NCBI GenBank assembly: GCA_001949185.1
Contig: BDGG01000018.1
Span: forward strand, 69,210 to 133,209
Direction: 5' to 3'
Length of the DNA: 64,000 bases
From: Ramazzottius varieornatus
Taxonomy: Eukaryota; Tardigrada; Eutardigrada; Parachela; Ramazzottiidae
Shown here: in pieces, positions 45,738 through 57,134 of the stretch
Numbering within the stretch: position 1 is the first letter of the stretch
Layout of the letters: the number at the start of each line of letters is the position of its first letter
Notes under the pieces: generated by a model
The model's database searches: none
What the model was told of the DNA's origin: nothing
What the model saw: the letters and a program-made list of their open reading frames with translations, nothing else
Program-made: the position numbers and the translations under genes

Positions 45738-46272
45738 CTACGGTAACGGCAGATCTGACGGAGAGGAGAGAAAGGTTCTGGGTGCCAGAGAACAAGTCAG
45801 ACGTCCTTCAGCGTATCGACCGGTGAGCACTGTTACCGCGGCGTCTGACTCTCTCTCCGGCACTAGAAACTTTCCTTTCGCCTCCGGTCCACATGTAGCC
45901 ATTAGCATAGGGAAGTGAGGACGACGAGTTGGGGCTTCGAACTTTAAGGTAATTTTCATACCTCGAGGACTGAATCCAGCGGGGCGCGCATATTCCCGGA
46001 GAAGATCCGTCACGTTCTGTATCTTCAAGCGGACTTCCTTCCAGCGTAGTCCGTCTTCCCGTGGCGCCAATAGTACAGCCGAGAGATGATGAAGAAGAGA
46101 AGGGCTGCTGGAGAGGGAAAGATAATGCAAGCTGTCCGAGAATTTCCATGAGAAAAGTCCAGAAATCGCTGTAAACTGAGTGTGAAGCTTCAGTACTTCG
46201 CCTTCTGTAAACAACGGCGTGTCCAATGCGGGCTGATTCAGCAGCCGCCGTAGACAGGTGAAGAATACCCAT
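45738..46272 (-). other. Open frames of unknown meaning
   Basis: Two overlapping minus-strand frames (162 and 154 aa) without recognised motifs. The 162-aa frame starts at ATG 46226 and has a Ser/Leu-rich stretch, then LKIQNVTDLLREYARPAG. It could be an exon, but overlap in two frames makes either unlikely to be a whole gene. Confidence 0.2.
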
Positions 46273-46686
46273 CAGCAGTTACGCCGAAGGTCGAGGAATC
46301 GAGTCATGCTCGGGAATAGACGAGCTGCTGAATATGGCCTTGCACTAATTGTAGTGTCCTTCAACTAATCAACCGTAGGCTCTGGCAGCATTCAAGGCAA
46401 TTCAAATTAATCAACGCCAAGCTGGGCCATATTTAGCAGCTCTTCCATGTCCGCGGCTCCTATATTTCCCAAACAATTACACAAATTGCAGGTTTACAAT
46501 TTCTAAAAAACACCTCTGGAACTGCACATCTGCAATTTTCTCAAAGTCCGTTTTACAAATTTGCAGATCCGCAGTTTTTAAAACCGAAAAGTTCCGCAAT
46601 TGCAGAGTTGCTCCCCCCACCCTTAATACGTCCTTAATTGTAACTGAGCAGTGGGCAGAGTATATCAGTAAGGCGGGGCTAGTTTG
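46273..46686. repeat. Repeat DNA, no gene
   Basis: 46490-46690 contains AAATTGCAG and GCAGATCCGCAG words and the GGCGGGGCTAGTTTGAGAAG stretch also present at about 29865. Confidence 0.5.
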
Positions 46687-46694
46687 AGAAGTAT

Positions 46695-47014
46695 TAGAGC
46701 ACTGGGCCGCAGGTCGAAAAGTACGATGCAACTGTGCTGCGCACATTACCAGGGCGCTGTACGCTGCGCTGTGCTGCTCAACTTTTATGCCCAGTGGCTA
46801 AGCAACTGCACCTTGACCTGGTGCAACTGCGCCGAACGCCGATGCATTGAGGTGGCTTGTAACTCAGTCAGTGAAATCGGTAGTCAACCTGGAGAACCTG
46901 GCTTTCTGCTGTACGCTGTGCTGTGCCGCACAAATTTCGTCAGTTCACGCGCTGCAGCACAGCACAGCTGCAGTGCAGTACAGCGCAGCGCATGCGGCCA
47001 GGTTCCGTGCTCTA
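46695..47014 (+). mobile_element. hAT-type MITE, perfect 8-bp TSD
   Basis: Starts TAGAGCACTGGGCC and ends GTTCCGTGCTCTA; the outer 8 bp are exactly inverted. AGAAGTAT flanks both sides (46687-46694 and 47015-47022). The 320-bp element interrupts an older repeat that is uninterrupted at about 29870-29900. It contains many GCAGTGCAGC/GCTGTGCTGC words. Confidence 0.85.
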
Positions 47015-47199
47015 AGAAGTATGGAGAGAACGAAATGAAAATTGCCTTTAATCGGCCAATCAAGATTGCTACAGTTAGAAGTCCTGTGTCTTGTGCGGCG
47101 CAGCACAGCGTACAGCAGAAAGCCATAGACCACCGCGCAGATGCGTCTACCGAAACCTAACAAAAATTACAGTTTTTGGGCATTCGAACGTCAGCCGTC

Positions 47200-47438
47200 T
47201 CAGCTTTGCCGTACTTTAGGGCAACGTTCTCCAGGTTGACTACCGATTTTACTGACTGAGTTACAGACCACCTCAATGCATCGGCGTTCCGCGCAGTTGC
47301 ACCAGGTCAAGGTGCATCTGCAGCACAGCTGCTTAGCCACTGGGCATGAAAGTTGAGCAGCACAGCGCAGCGTACAGCGCCCCGGTAATGTGCGCAGCAT
47401 AGTTGCAGCGTACTTTTCGACCTGCGGCCCAGTGCTCT
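47200..47438 (-). repeat. Inverted partial copy of the 46695 MITE
   Basis: Read on the minus strand from 47438 it starts TCAGAGCACTGGGCCGCAGG and follows the first about 215 bp of the 46695 element with roughly 90% agreement by eye, then diverges. With the first copy it forms a long potential hairpin. Confidence 0.8.
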
Positions 47439-47739
47439 GAATGCAGTGCAGTTGCAATCGCCGAAATGGTGAGAAAATGCAGTTGCAGTGTAAAGAACAG
47501 AACAGTATTCCCTTTAGTGCTGCCATCTGTAGCCGTTTCTCGCCATCCGCCCTCTGTTTGGTCTGTTCTTTCCGTTACGCCTTCCGCGCTCATACGTTTC
47601 CTAGAGAGTACTTCTGTTTGGTCTACCTGTTCACCGTGGAATTATCCGAGCTTTTTTTCTTTAATTAATCAGAGCTCCTGCTCTCTTCACGGGGTTAGGC
47701 GATACTCGCTCTCGGGCACGTCTCGGTGCTGTTAGGTGG

Positions 47740-50100
47740 TGACGGAGGACTGAGTAACAATGTTCCCTCTTAACTTCCTGGTTCCCGTTTAAGCCTCTGA
47801 TCCTCACTCTTACATTTGGTAGCGAGATTTGTGCGTTTTCTTCACAGGTTACTCTGGAAGTGACCAAGGATCCACCCTCCGCAGAAAGAAGGAAGCGTGG
47901 AGGAGGAATACGCTGGCGGGAACAGGGAAATAGACCGGAATTGTTGCTCCAAAAGTACGTCTGAACCCTCTTCCTGACAGTTGTGGTAGCCTGATTACGT
48001 GCGAAGCCAGTTATCTGGCTTACTCAATCCATCTTCGAATTCTTCGAGATGAGGAAAGCCGGGAGTTCATCGGAAGGGAGTTCATCATCCGATCAACTAA
48101 TCAACGAGTCAGCAGTTCCCGACAGTACAGCAGAAGTTCCCAATTCGGCATCGGAAGATGAGCTCGTTCAGCAAGATATCGATCTGCACGCGGTGGTCAG
48201 GCAAGCAGAGAACAATGGATAAGGCACCCACTGCAATATTGTGGCACCAGGCCAAGAAATCCAGGCAAATCACACTACGCAAAGCAGACACATCCGTGAT
48301 ACATGGACTGCCAGCATGAAGCGTGACGTCACACAAGCCACCATCTCTTTCGGGGTGCCCATTACTCCAAAGAAGCACACCCGGAAGGATCCAGCGTGTA
48401 AACCGGGTCCTTTCACAGCCAGCACTGCACCAGCTCTCCAATCAATCCTCAAGAACTATCAGGGCAGCAAGCTCGACCAAAATGTAGTCAAAGACGACCC
48501 ATCAAGGGAGCAGGAAGCTGAGCTCTACGTGGAGTTTGACCAGGCCGTCAAGTTGCCTTCGTGTCAGTACCCGTCAAAACTTACTTTCCTCTCTTTAGAA
48601 GAAGCGGTCAGCAATCAATGGGATAATCCAGTGCAGATGTTTCCGGTCTACCACGAAAGGCTAACGTCGGTCAATGTTGCCCAAGCTGCCCACGAAGCTC
48701 GCCGAACCAGATCCCAAAGCCAAGTCACTGGTGAAGTGAACCACATTCAACTACCACGACGGAAGGAACCGGCCACAAAACCGAAAAAGCGATACGAGCC
48801 GGGATTGCCTTCCTGTCAACTTGGAGCAAGATGTCACCGTTGTGGAACGAAGAAGCTCAAAGACAGCGAGAACACGACCCCAAAAAGAGGTGCAAAGCAC
48901 TACAGATGACCAGTCCGAAGAAGCAGCCTCGCAAGATGATCGACTAGACCAGGGAATGGATTCTCGGGATGAAGGCCCGGGTAGCCAGCCAACGTCATCG
49001 GCAACAATGCCATTCAGGGTCTACCAATATCCCCCAACGATGGTCCACAACCTCGAAGTAGGTAAAAGTTGCAAGCGCAGGGAGAGGTGCAATCGAGACC
49101 CATCGTAGGGATGGCAACGGTGACTCAAGTGACACAGCCAGACGCTGAACTTCGGGACATTCGGACAAGACGTTCAGTTTCTCGGCGTCACTGAAGAAGC
49201 GTCATTGAAAAGCCAGGAAATTCCCCATCGTCAAACAAGGTACCCACGGGGAGGTAGCCCTGAAGGACCCCCAAGGACCTCTACGACAGCGGCGCCATCT
49301 GTCACTAGGCACCGACGTTCACCACTACAGCCGGCAGGTACTATCGCTCTACCAACGACTCCGTTAGCGGGCACCAATCACGGTTACACAAGGAAAGATG
49401 CGGACGGCAAGACCATGCGTAATCCCTTCGCGAGGTCAGACGAACACGATGGAGACCGAATGTCCGAGTGGGACAAGGTGGGCGAGCTGAAAAGGCTCGC
49501 TCTCTTAGCTAGTGCGCAGACGGGCGCTGAAGCAGCAGGAGGAACTCATACTAGAAAACCATGCTTTTGAAAAGCTACTCGCGGAACATGAAAAATTCCA
49601 CAGCCGAATGCTCTTCCGTTCGCAGGCGGAAAATGAGGAAAAGCGGTGCGAAACCGAAAAGTTGTTCAAAGATATCGAGGACCACAACAAAGAGATCGAG
49701 GAACGCCATCAATACGAGGATCAACTGGAGCAGGAAAGTCGGCGACAACTATCCCAGGTGCGGTGACGTTTAGCAGTCACGTTCAGGAGTATTCGGCACC
49801 GAATAACACTTCTGACATGAGCATCTCTCACCAAGGGTCGCAACGAGCACCACAGCCGACCTTCCTTGAACCGTCTCGGTGTGAGGCACATGAGGGAACC
49901 GCGTTGCATCAGTCATCGCTGGATAAGCGAAACGACTCTGTAAGGCAGCCACAAAGCCTCTCCCAAGATATCCGGTCCATCCTGAATGAACGGTCGATGC
50001 CAATTGACCAGCAGCAAGGACAACGTGACGAAGGGCTGGGTAACAATGTTCCCTCTTGACTTCCTGGTTCCCGTTTATGCCTCTAATCCTCACTCTTACA
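47740..50100 (+). mobile_element. LTR-like retroelement remnant with gag-like frame only
   Basis: The about 75-bp segment with TAACAATGTTCCCTCTT, CTTCCTGGTTCCCGTTTA and CCTCACTCTTACA occurs at about 47738-47812 and again at 50026-50100 in the same orientation. After the first copy comes TTTGGTAGCGAGATT, which resembles a tRNA primer-binding site of the TGGTAGC type. Between them are gag-like and coiled-coil frames but no RT, protease or integrase. The length of the LTRs beyond the shared 75 bp is unclear. Confidence 0.5.
48049..48909 (+). pseudogene. Gag-like frame with one in-frame stop
   Basis: From ATG 48049 the frame reads MRKAGSSSEGSSSSDQ and an acidic stretch to a TAA at 48220, then continues in the same frame from 48241 to 48909 (MAPGQEIQANHTTQ ...), with a basic end that includes a Cys/His group (CQLGARCHRCGTKK). 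Length, charge and position after the presumed primer site suit a retroelement gag. No known motif proves it. Further frames downstream (49512-49766) form an acidic coiled coil. Confidence 0.4.
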
Positions 50101-50313
50101 GCAGTGCAGTTCCGGTTTTGAAAAAGGGGGCACCAATTCGCCGCAGTACACTGTTGTTGCCCCAAAAACAGTAGCAAAAGTATTTTTCTGGTCGGACTGT
50201 ACCATTATCCGTTTAAATCTCCGTAAAACATCCACGTTCACAATTTATTTGACATGTATTTCCGTTGACATGCAGAAATTCTGATTTTTAAATGCAGTGC
50301 AGTGCAGTTGCAC
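50101..50313. other. Short spacer, GCAGTGCAG-rich
   Basis: ATGCAGTGCAGTGCAGTTGCA just before the hAT insertion resembles the word at 52795-52810 beyond it and at about 47440. The insertion therefore split a GCAGTGCAG repeat. Confidence 0.4.
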
Positions 50314-50321
50314 TTTGAAGG

Positions 50322-52772
50322 CAGGGTTGTTCCGATTATTGTAATACATGATTGAAAATGGCTGATTTTGGCCTTTTTGGAATTCCGATACAACAATTCA
50401 ACTGAGATACTTTTGCCAACGTATTTCGATATTAATCGTAATTCAAGTTCAAATGAAAAATGATCAGAGTATGTTAATTCGTGATTCAAATCATACAAGG
50501 GCTTAATTCAAATAAGCATAAGCGGAATAAGACACTAGGGCCGATTTGAATAGCGCATTAGTACCACAAAATTGCAAGCTCAAGTGCGCCGGTTGAACAG
50601 CTGTCAGCGTCAAGCCGCATCGCCAATTTGCCCCCGGACTACAGCGCATTCAGAGGCTGGAACATCGGGGCTTTTTGTCGCAGTCTGCCTCTTACGGTTG
50701 CGTATCGTTGATCGTTGATTTGATGAGCAGATGAATTCGTAAAGCATCGCCGGAAGTGAAGCCAAAGAGTTTTGGGTGACTTTGTGACCCGTTCAGAATA
50801 CAACGCTAATCAGTGTTGTTCCAAGTTTTCATACTGACGTCTCAATCATAGTCAAGAATCAGAACAAGGGATAGCGTAAGGCAGACACGCAGAAGATGGG
50901 TAAGAAGCCTTTCACGAGCACGTCTCCCACAGAATCCATCGTGGACTTCCTCCGCAAACGGCGTTCCTTCACCGTTACCATCCGCTACCAGTGAGCTGAG
51001 CATTTCCTTTGAAAGTCCAAACGTCTTAGTTCCAAATTTCGAGAAGTTTGCAGGGTGAAGGAAGAAGGACTCGCCAGTTTGGAATTTCTTATAACATAAG
51101 AGTTTATCTGCAAACGCGTCCAGCAGCCCACAAGAGATACCTCGAACTGTTGGCAAAACAGAAAGTTGAAAAGGAGAAAGATTCCGTTTCGGGCGTTTCC
51201 TTCAAACAAGTAACGCTCGAAGAGATGGCTCAGTCAAGAAAGCCGTACGATAAAAATCATCCAAGGTAAATTGATTGATCGACTGATTCGGGCATACCGA
51301 TTTGCAAAATCTGATTTCTGATCATTATTTGCAGGCACGACAGTACACTTCAGAACGTTGCTCGTTATGTTCTGCGGCCACCATCCATGACGCTGAATGG
51401 GATTGAAAACGGAAGTCTTCCACGACTTGATCCATGATCTGGACAACCGAGCGCATTTACTTACATACAAGACCGTACGCGGCTCACAGACTCAATTGAA
51501 GAGCGACTTCGAGAAACCATTAATGATCTGCTGAAGAATGCCGGCCAAATCTGTCTCACCACTGGTAAGCTTCATGTTTTCTTTTGTTTTTTTAGGGTTC
51601 CAAATGTTGGATTTCCAATCTGTTTAACGGTCGTAGAGATCTGGACCAAGAAAGGTATGACAGAAACATTCCTCGGGATCACCGCACACTTCACCAACAG
51701 GAAGAGTCTTGTCAGACATCACATCACACTCAGCTTTCCGTCTCGCTACTCGGCAGAAAACATCTACGTGTTGTTCAAACAAGAACTGACCAACTGGGGC
51801 ATCAAGCCGCAGAACGTGTCGATCGTCCGGACCGACAATGCTTTGAATATGGTGGCCGCGTTCAAGATGCATGACGCGAACCTTGACCAGTATGTCACCG
51901 AGGCGGATGGGCTCAAAGCAGTCGACGAGGCTGTGCTGCAGTGCATGATGCACGAGGACAACCCACTGGAGGATGACAAGGGAGCGGGGAAAACAGTAGA
52001 GGGGTCCGAGAAGTTCGAGGTGGAAGCCGAGAGCTTGTTTGAAGACTACAAGCGATATCCATGTTCCATGCGTTGCAGCCTGTCGTAAAGCTGTTTAAGG
52101 ATAGCGCGCCAATCAAAGCAGTTATGACGAAAGTACGCAGTCATGTCACGAATTTCATTCTGTCGAGTATTGCAACACCCTAGCTGATACGTCGTACGGG
52201 CGTGAAGCTAGTTGCGGAGAATGAGACTCGTTGGTCGAGCACTTTGATGATGACTGAGGGATTTGTCAGAGCGAAGGCTGCAGTCGACTGATGATTGTGG
52301 TGGAGAAGATCGCGAAAGCCGATAATCAGACTGAAGTAGGATGGCGCGTGTTGAAAGGAGTGGTCAAGTTACTCGGGAAGTTCAAGCTGGTAAGAATCGC
52401 CTCTGATGCGAAAGGGCTGATCATACCACTATGTGATAGCGCCAGACGAACCCGCGCCAGAATTGATCTGTGCACCCGGATAAGATGCCTCGGGCACTGC
52501 ATGATCGATGTAGCACGATGGGAGGACACTCCATACGCTCACTAATATTGCGACTGGAATATCAGCTTTACGGGCATGCTATATTGAAATTACAAAATGT
52601 CGTCCTAATAATTCAAATAATTTGAATTGCTGTCGAAAGCTGGATTCCGATTGATCGTAATCGTCAGTTCAGTAACGACGAACTACCGGCAGTTCGAATT
52701 ACGGCTACGCGAAGGATTTCGATTAATCGTAATTGTAATTCGAACTGCAAAAGTCGTATCGGAACAACACTG
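50322..52772 (+). mobile_element. 2.45-kb hAT element with 15-bp TIRs and 8-bp TSD
   Basis: The left end CAGGGTTGTTCCGAT and right end ATCGGAACAACACTG are inverted with one mismatch. TTTGAAGG (50314-50321) and TTTGGAGG (52773-52780) are the target duplication, 7 of 8 matching. Subterminal regions carry AATTGTAATTCGAA and GATTAATCGTAAT words, the same family as the fragment at 1320. A second CAGTGTTGTTCC at 50811 inside suggests an internal duplication or nested end. Confidence 0.88.
50894..52545 (+). pseudogene. hAT transposase remnant
   Basis: Plus-strand frames hold ordered hAT pieces: a basic helical start (about 51048-51265), QNVARYVLRPPSMTLNG (51345 on), then the catalytic part EIWTKKGMTETFLGI, FKQELTNWGIKPQNVS and IVRTDNALNMVAAFK (51640-52088). 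These resemble the hAT core at 35399-35799. Stops and shifts follow 52090, and the dimerisation domain is not readable. Confidence 0.65.
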
Positions 52773-52780
52773 TTTGGAGG

Positions 52781-53013
52781 ACAGCCAAAAACTGCAGATG
52801 CAGTGCAGAAGCAGCACGGGTTTCAGCTACTGCTGCAGGGCTCTACTCTCTTCGTTTCCCTACTGTTCTGTGTTCGCTTCGTAACGAATCTGACATCTGG
52901 CACAAGTATTGGAGAGGGAAGGAATAGGTGGATGACGTCTTGAAAGGTTAGTAATTGCAAATTGAACAGGCGTGCGAGCAGTGCAGATAAGGCTAATGAT
53001 ATACTTTTGCAGT
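52781..53013 (+). promoter_or_regulatory. Probable 5' UTR region of the ATRIP-like gene
   Basis: A GT donor at about 52948 (CTTGAAAG/GTTAGT) and an acceptor TTTTGCAG ending at 53013 bound a short intron just before the first coding exon. The hAT element ends only about 250 bp upstream of the coding start, so it may lie in or beside the promoter. Confidence 0.4.
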
Positions 53014-53028
53014 TAAATCCATCCAGCT

Positions 53029-56000
53029 ATGAACGTCCGGCAGCAGCAGCACCAACAGCGTCCTGCAGTCAACCAGCCCATCTTGATCGGACAAGGACAG
53101 CATCGGACCCAGACGTCTTCTGAAGGTTCGGAATGGGGTGGCGAGGAGGACGAGAACTTCCTGTGCAACGTGGAGGAAGAATACATGGCCAGTCAAGCCG
53201 CCAGCAAACAAGCTTCACCATCCAATGGAGCTGCACTTCCGGTCCTGCAGAAGTTCGGCCTTGCTCGACAGCCTGTGCGGCAGATGCATCCTGGTCCACC
53301 TCCTCAAGTACAAGTCCGACCGCCACACCAAGGTCCAAGGAACAACTTGTCTCCACAACCCAGGCCACAGATCAGACCGTCTCAACCCAATGCCCGTCCA
53401 CCGTCGCAGTTTCAGACACCGCGGCCTGCTTTCCAGCCGCAGTCTTCACAAAGCCTACCTCGACTAGCCTTTCCTCCTTCACAGGCACCCAGAAATGTCC
53501 CATACCAACCATCGATCAGCCAGCTTCCGCAGAAGAAAGTGCCGGAGAATTTACAAGAGGCCTTACAACAAATAGCATCTGTAAGCAAAACTCGCCTTGC
53601 CTTGCGCATGACGTAAATTGACGTCATCCGAAACACCTGTCGTGGCCTAGGTTTTCCGTGACGTCATGGGCGAGTTGTGTGGGTACTGGTCACATGGCAT
53701 AATGGCCGTACCGGAACGGCAAAAAAGTATCCGTGGCCAGAACCTATCTTGCTGTGGCTGTAGTTTTATTTGTTCTGTGTTTTGCAGATGGAAAGTACGA
53801 CGTTGATTCAGAAAGGTGAAGTTACAAACGTTCGATTGGAAGTCAAAAGGAAAGAGGAGGAAGTCATGAAGCTCAAGCGAGAACTGGAAGCCTGCCGCAG
53901 GAACGCCCAGCAAGAGTTGAACCTCCTCCAACAACAACACAAGTTGGACCAGGACCGCCTTCAAACAGAGCTCAATTTTAAGAACCAAGAGCTGGTAGAA
54001 GTTGCCCACAGAGTCTGCCGTCTGGAGAGCGACTACAAGACTGACTGCCCTACAACCTCCAACAGCTGCCTTCCTGATATCAAAACTCCACAGAAGCGTC
54101 TGGCGCCTCCTGACCGTGGAAACTTCCCTACGCCTTCCGCCTTTTACGATACCAGCGACAGTCCAAGAATAAAGCGTCAGAGAAAAGAAGAACAGGCTGC
54201 GGAAAGAGAAAAGATGCTTGTTTCCAGAGAGATCCAAACTGACGCGGAAGTTTCAACAGGTGTAGCGCCTCAGCCGGAAGGATTCCTGGGGTCTAGAGCA
54301 CGAAGCGTTAGTGGGCAGGTGTCTATGGCGCAGGTGGGTCAGGGGGAAGAGGGCGGAGCCGTTGTAGTGGAGGCCGTGCCGGCCGCTGACGGTGCGAACA
54401 AGGCTGTGCCTCGGTCCACTCAAGACAGCACGGATACGGACAGAGCCGCTGTCCGCTCCTACAAGATTGTCCATGACCTGAACGATTCACGACCCAGCAT
54501 GGAGGAAATGTTTACGCTGGCCGTTCTACTGCAACCTCCGCCCCAGTTTGAGCACAGTTCCAGCTTCGAGCTGGATCTGGAGCGGAAGAAGCAGATCGAC
54601 CTGCAGCTGAGTCGTTCGGGTAAGTTGCCCAAGAAGGTGGTCAAGGAGGAGATTCAAGCCATCCTGACCAGCAGCAAGGCGCCCAAGGCAGCCCTGTACC
54701 CGCCACACATCGTAGCCCAAGAAGCCATCGCCTTGTTCGTCTCGGCTGAACGAAGACTGTCGTGCGCCAACAAGAACGTGGCCAACCTGATTTTGGGACT
54801 TTTGGTACCTGTCTTGGCTGATCATTTGCGACAGTACGCCAGTTTTTTGCATAACTTGTCGGCCTTGGCTAATGCTGGCAGCTTAAGCAAGTCCACAAGC
54901 TGCAACGGAAGCCAGGAGGGAGGTCAGTTTAAAGTAGCCTTATTTTTCGGCCGTTTTGTTCCCCAGCTTTGGTTGGGTCAATCTTGACGATAATTATATC
55001 ATAGGTGGCGGTGGCGGGCAGTTGGGTGAAGTTAGCAGTCTGACCGTGTACTTCTCGTCGCTGATGGCCAACTCCAGCTGGAGCAACTTGAAGTTTGTGG
55101 AGGCGGTGGAGAGGAACAGCAAGCTGACGCTGATTGTGCTGAAGAAGCTGCTGACCTTCTGCCCGGAAGTGCATAAGTTTGTCATGAAGGAAATCCAAGC
55201 CAATGCCGTCTACTCGGACTTGGCGGCCCACTTCAGCGAGATGAGGGTCTTTGCCGCCGATCAAGCAGGTAGGAAAGCATGGCCAGTCAAAAAGGGAGCT
55301 GCCAATTGAATGTGTCCACTAAATTCGTTAAGATGGCCACAGTCTTTTTGGGCATTGTACTGAGTGCTATCGTTTTGGGCAGATGAGCTTGAGGAGAAGA
55401 ATGGGGCGCAGCCGAGGGAAGAAGAGGGCTGGAGTGAGACATCGGCGGAGGAATGGCTGCTGGTGCGGCAGCAGCTGTCGTCCAAGTATCGGCTGGACGG
55501 GAGGGTGCAGCAGCAAGCCATGCTGCAACTGACCAAGACGCCACCAGCCCTCAAGAGCGCCTCGGCCTTCCAACTGCTCCTCCTCCTCTGTGACCCTGTT
55601 CAGTTTAAGGTACCCAGCCTGAGGCTGCCTTTCCGCCCTCTTGTCGCATTCTTCCTCTGTCCTTTCCCTTCTTGGCAGATCTACCAGAAAGATATGTTGG
55701 CTTTGGCAGCTGGGGCCATGACGGCGTTGGCTGACAGTGTCCCTGTCGACTCTGAAGAGGCCCACCAAATGTAGGGGGTTATGCCTCTTGTCTTTCATGT
55801 GTTGTGTCAGACCCTGAAGTGACCGTCTTTGACTTGTAGAGGCGATGGCTTGCTGTCAGAGGAGGTCTTGACCAACTTTGTGGCGGCCGCCGCTAGCGAC
55901 GAGCTGGCACTGCAACCGGCCATCAGCCTGCTGTCCGTCTTGCTCAAGTGGAGCTGGTGTTGCCCGCGACTGTGCACTGGCGATGCCGGTAAGTCCCTGT

Positions 56001-56741
56001 CTCACTGAATGAAGGTAGGAAGCTGTGCTACTAGGGTCTTTTTTCTATGTCTCCTCAGAGACCTGTCCGCTGCTACGGCTGTACCTCAACGTCTTCAGCA
56101 TTCCCCCGCTGAAGCAGCGCCACGTCATCGACCAAGGCCTCCTGCACAAGCAGATGCTGGACTGTCTCTTTGACATCTGCTTCGCCACCGACCCCCACAA
56201 GACGGCCCTGCTGGCTTATCCCCAACGCCACTGTGTCATCTCGGTACAGTACCATTTCCTTTGTACTGCTGGCCCAAGCGCCAGCTATTACGGTGACAGT
56301 GTAAATGTCACGGTGTGGTTGTAGTTGATGCACTTGTTTGTGGAGGTGCTGCACTCTTACGTCTGGTCCTTGAGCAGCCAGGCCGAGTTTGCCCAAGAGG
56401 ACCAGGTCGGCCTGTGCTTGCCCTCTTTCCAGCAGATCATTCTGGAAGGTGTCCTCTTCCTGTACTGCATGAAGAACCGCCAGACCTCGGCCAGCACCTT
56501 CCAGAAAATGATCCACCTGGTCAACCACTACCTACAGGAAATTATTGTCCTCCTCCACCATCAGCGCCTCTTCTCATACTCGGAAGAATTCCGTAAGTTG
56601 TATCCATCAATGGGCAAGACACACAACGTGAAACCAGACCCTACTCTTTCTGCTCTAGAAACTTGTCTGGAGCACATGTATGACGACGTCATTCACAGCA
56701 AGCTCAGCTTGGCCCCACTTTCTGCGCAGCCAATGGAATGA
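53029..56741 (+). CDS. ATRIP: ATRIP-like (ATR-interacting) checkpoint protein
   Basis: Eight exons, 53029-53580, 53788-54922, 55005-55268, 55383-55609, 55679-55770, 55840-55988, 56059-56243 and 56325-56741, keep phase and give about 1006 aa (human ATRIP 791). ATRIP binds RPA-coated single-stranded DNA and brings ATR kinase to damage in the nucleus. Seen: an acidic patch near residue 35 (EWGGEEDENFL) where ATRIP has its RPA-binding acidic segment, a long Pro/Gln-rich stretch (residues 85-180), then a coiled coil (about 185-260) with KGEVTNVRLEVKRKEEEVMK and LQTELNFKNQELVEV. The latter resembles the vertebrate LQSELQFKD word. A basic NLS-like SPRIKRQRKEE follows, then about 500 residues of Leu-rich helical repeats, as in the ATR-binding part. 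The identity rests mainly on the coiled coil and domain order. The extra length comes from the Pro/Gln and Gly/Val-rich insertions. Confidence 0.65.
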
Positions 56742-57134
56742 CGTCAACACATGATCATTTCTCCAGCACAATTCCTCTTCAATTTTTCCATTTTGATTTT
56801 TTAGCAAAGTATTTGTCGGTTCAAACTGCAATCCACCTTCGATATGGACAGTGCAGTTCGTTCTCTTCTCTGTAGTATTAGCTTTTTGGCATCGTTCTCT
56901 GCTCAGTTCGGTGGTGGCTTTTGCGCTGTGATGACATTGGGGCCTGTGGAAAGCCATGTGACGCCTCCATTTTTTACCTTGGAGAAACGCCTTTTTCGTT
57001 TTATCTCTCCTTGGAGCTTCCCTCTCGACGTTGTCTGGCAATTATTCGAGTAAAAAGGAGGAGCCTAGAAAGGTGTCGGCTTGTGTGCGCAACGGTTCTC
57101 GTCTGTTTGGCGAAGAGAAGCAAGATAGGTGTGG
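56742..57134. other. Intergenic spacer, presumed promoter of next gene
   Basis: About 390 bp between the ATRIP-like stop and the next start; no motif stands out. Confidence 0.35.
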
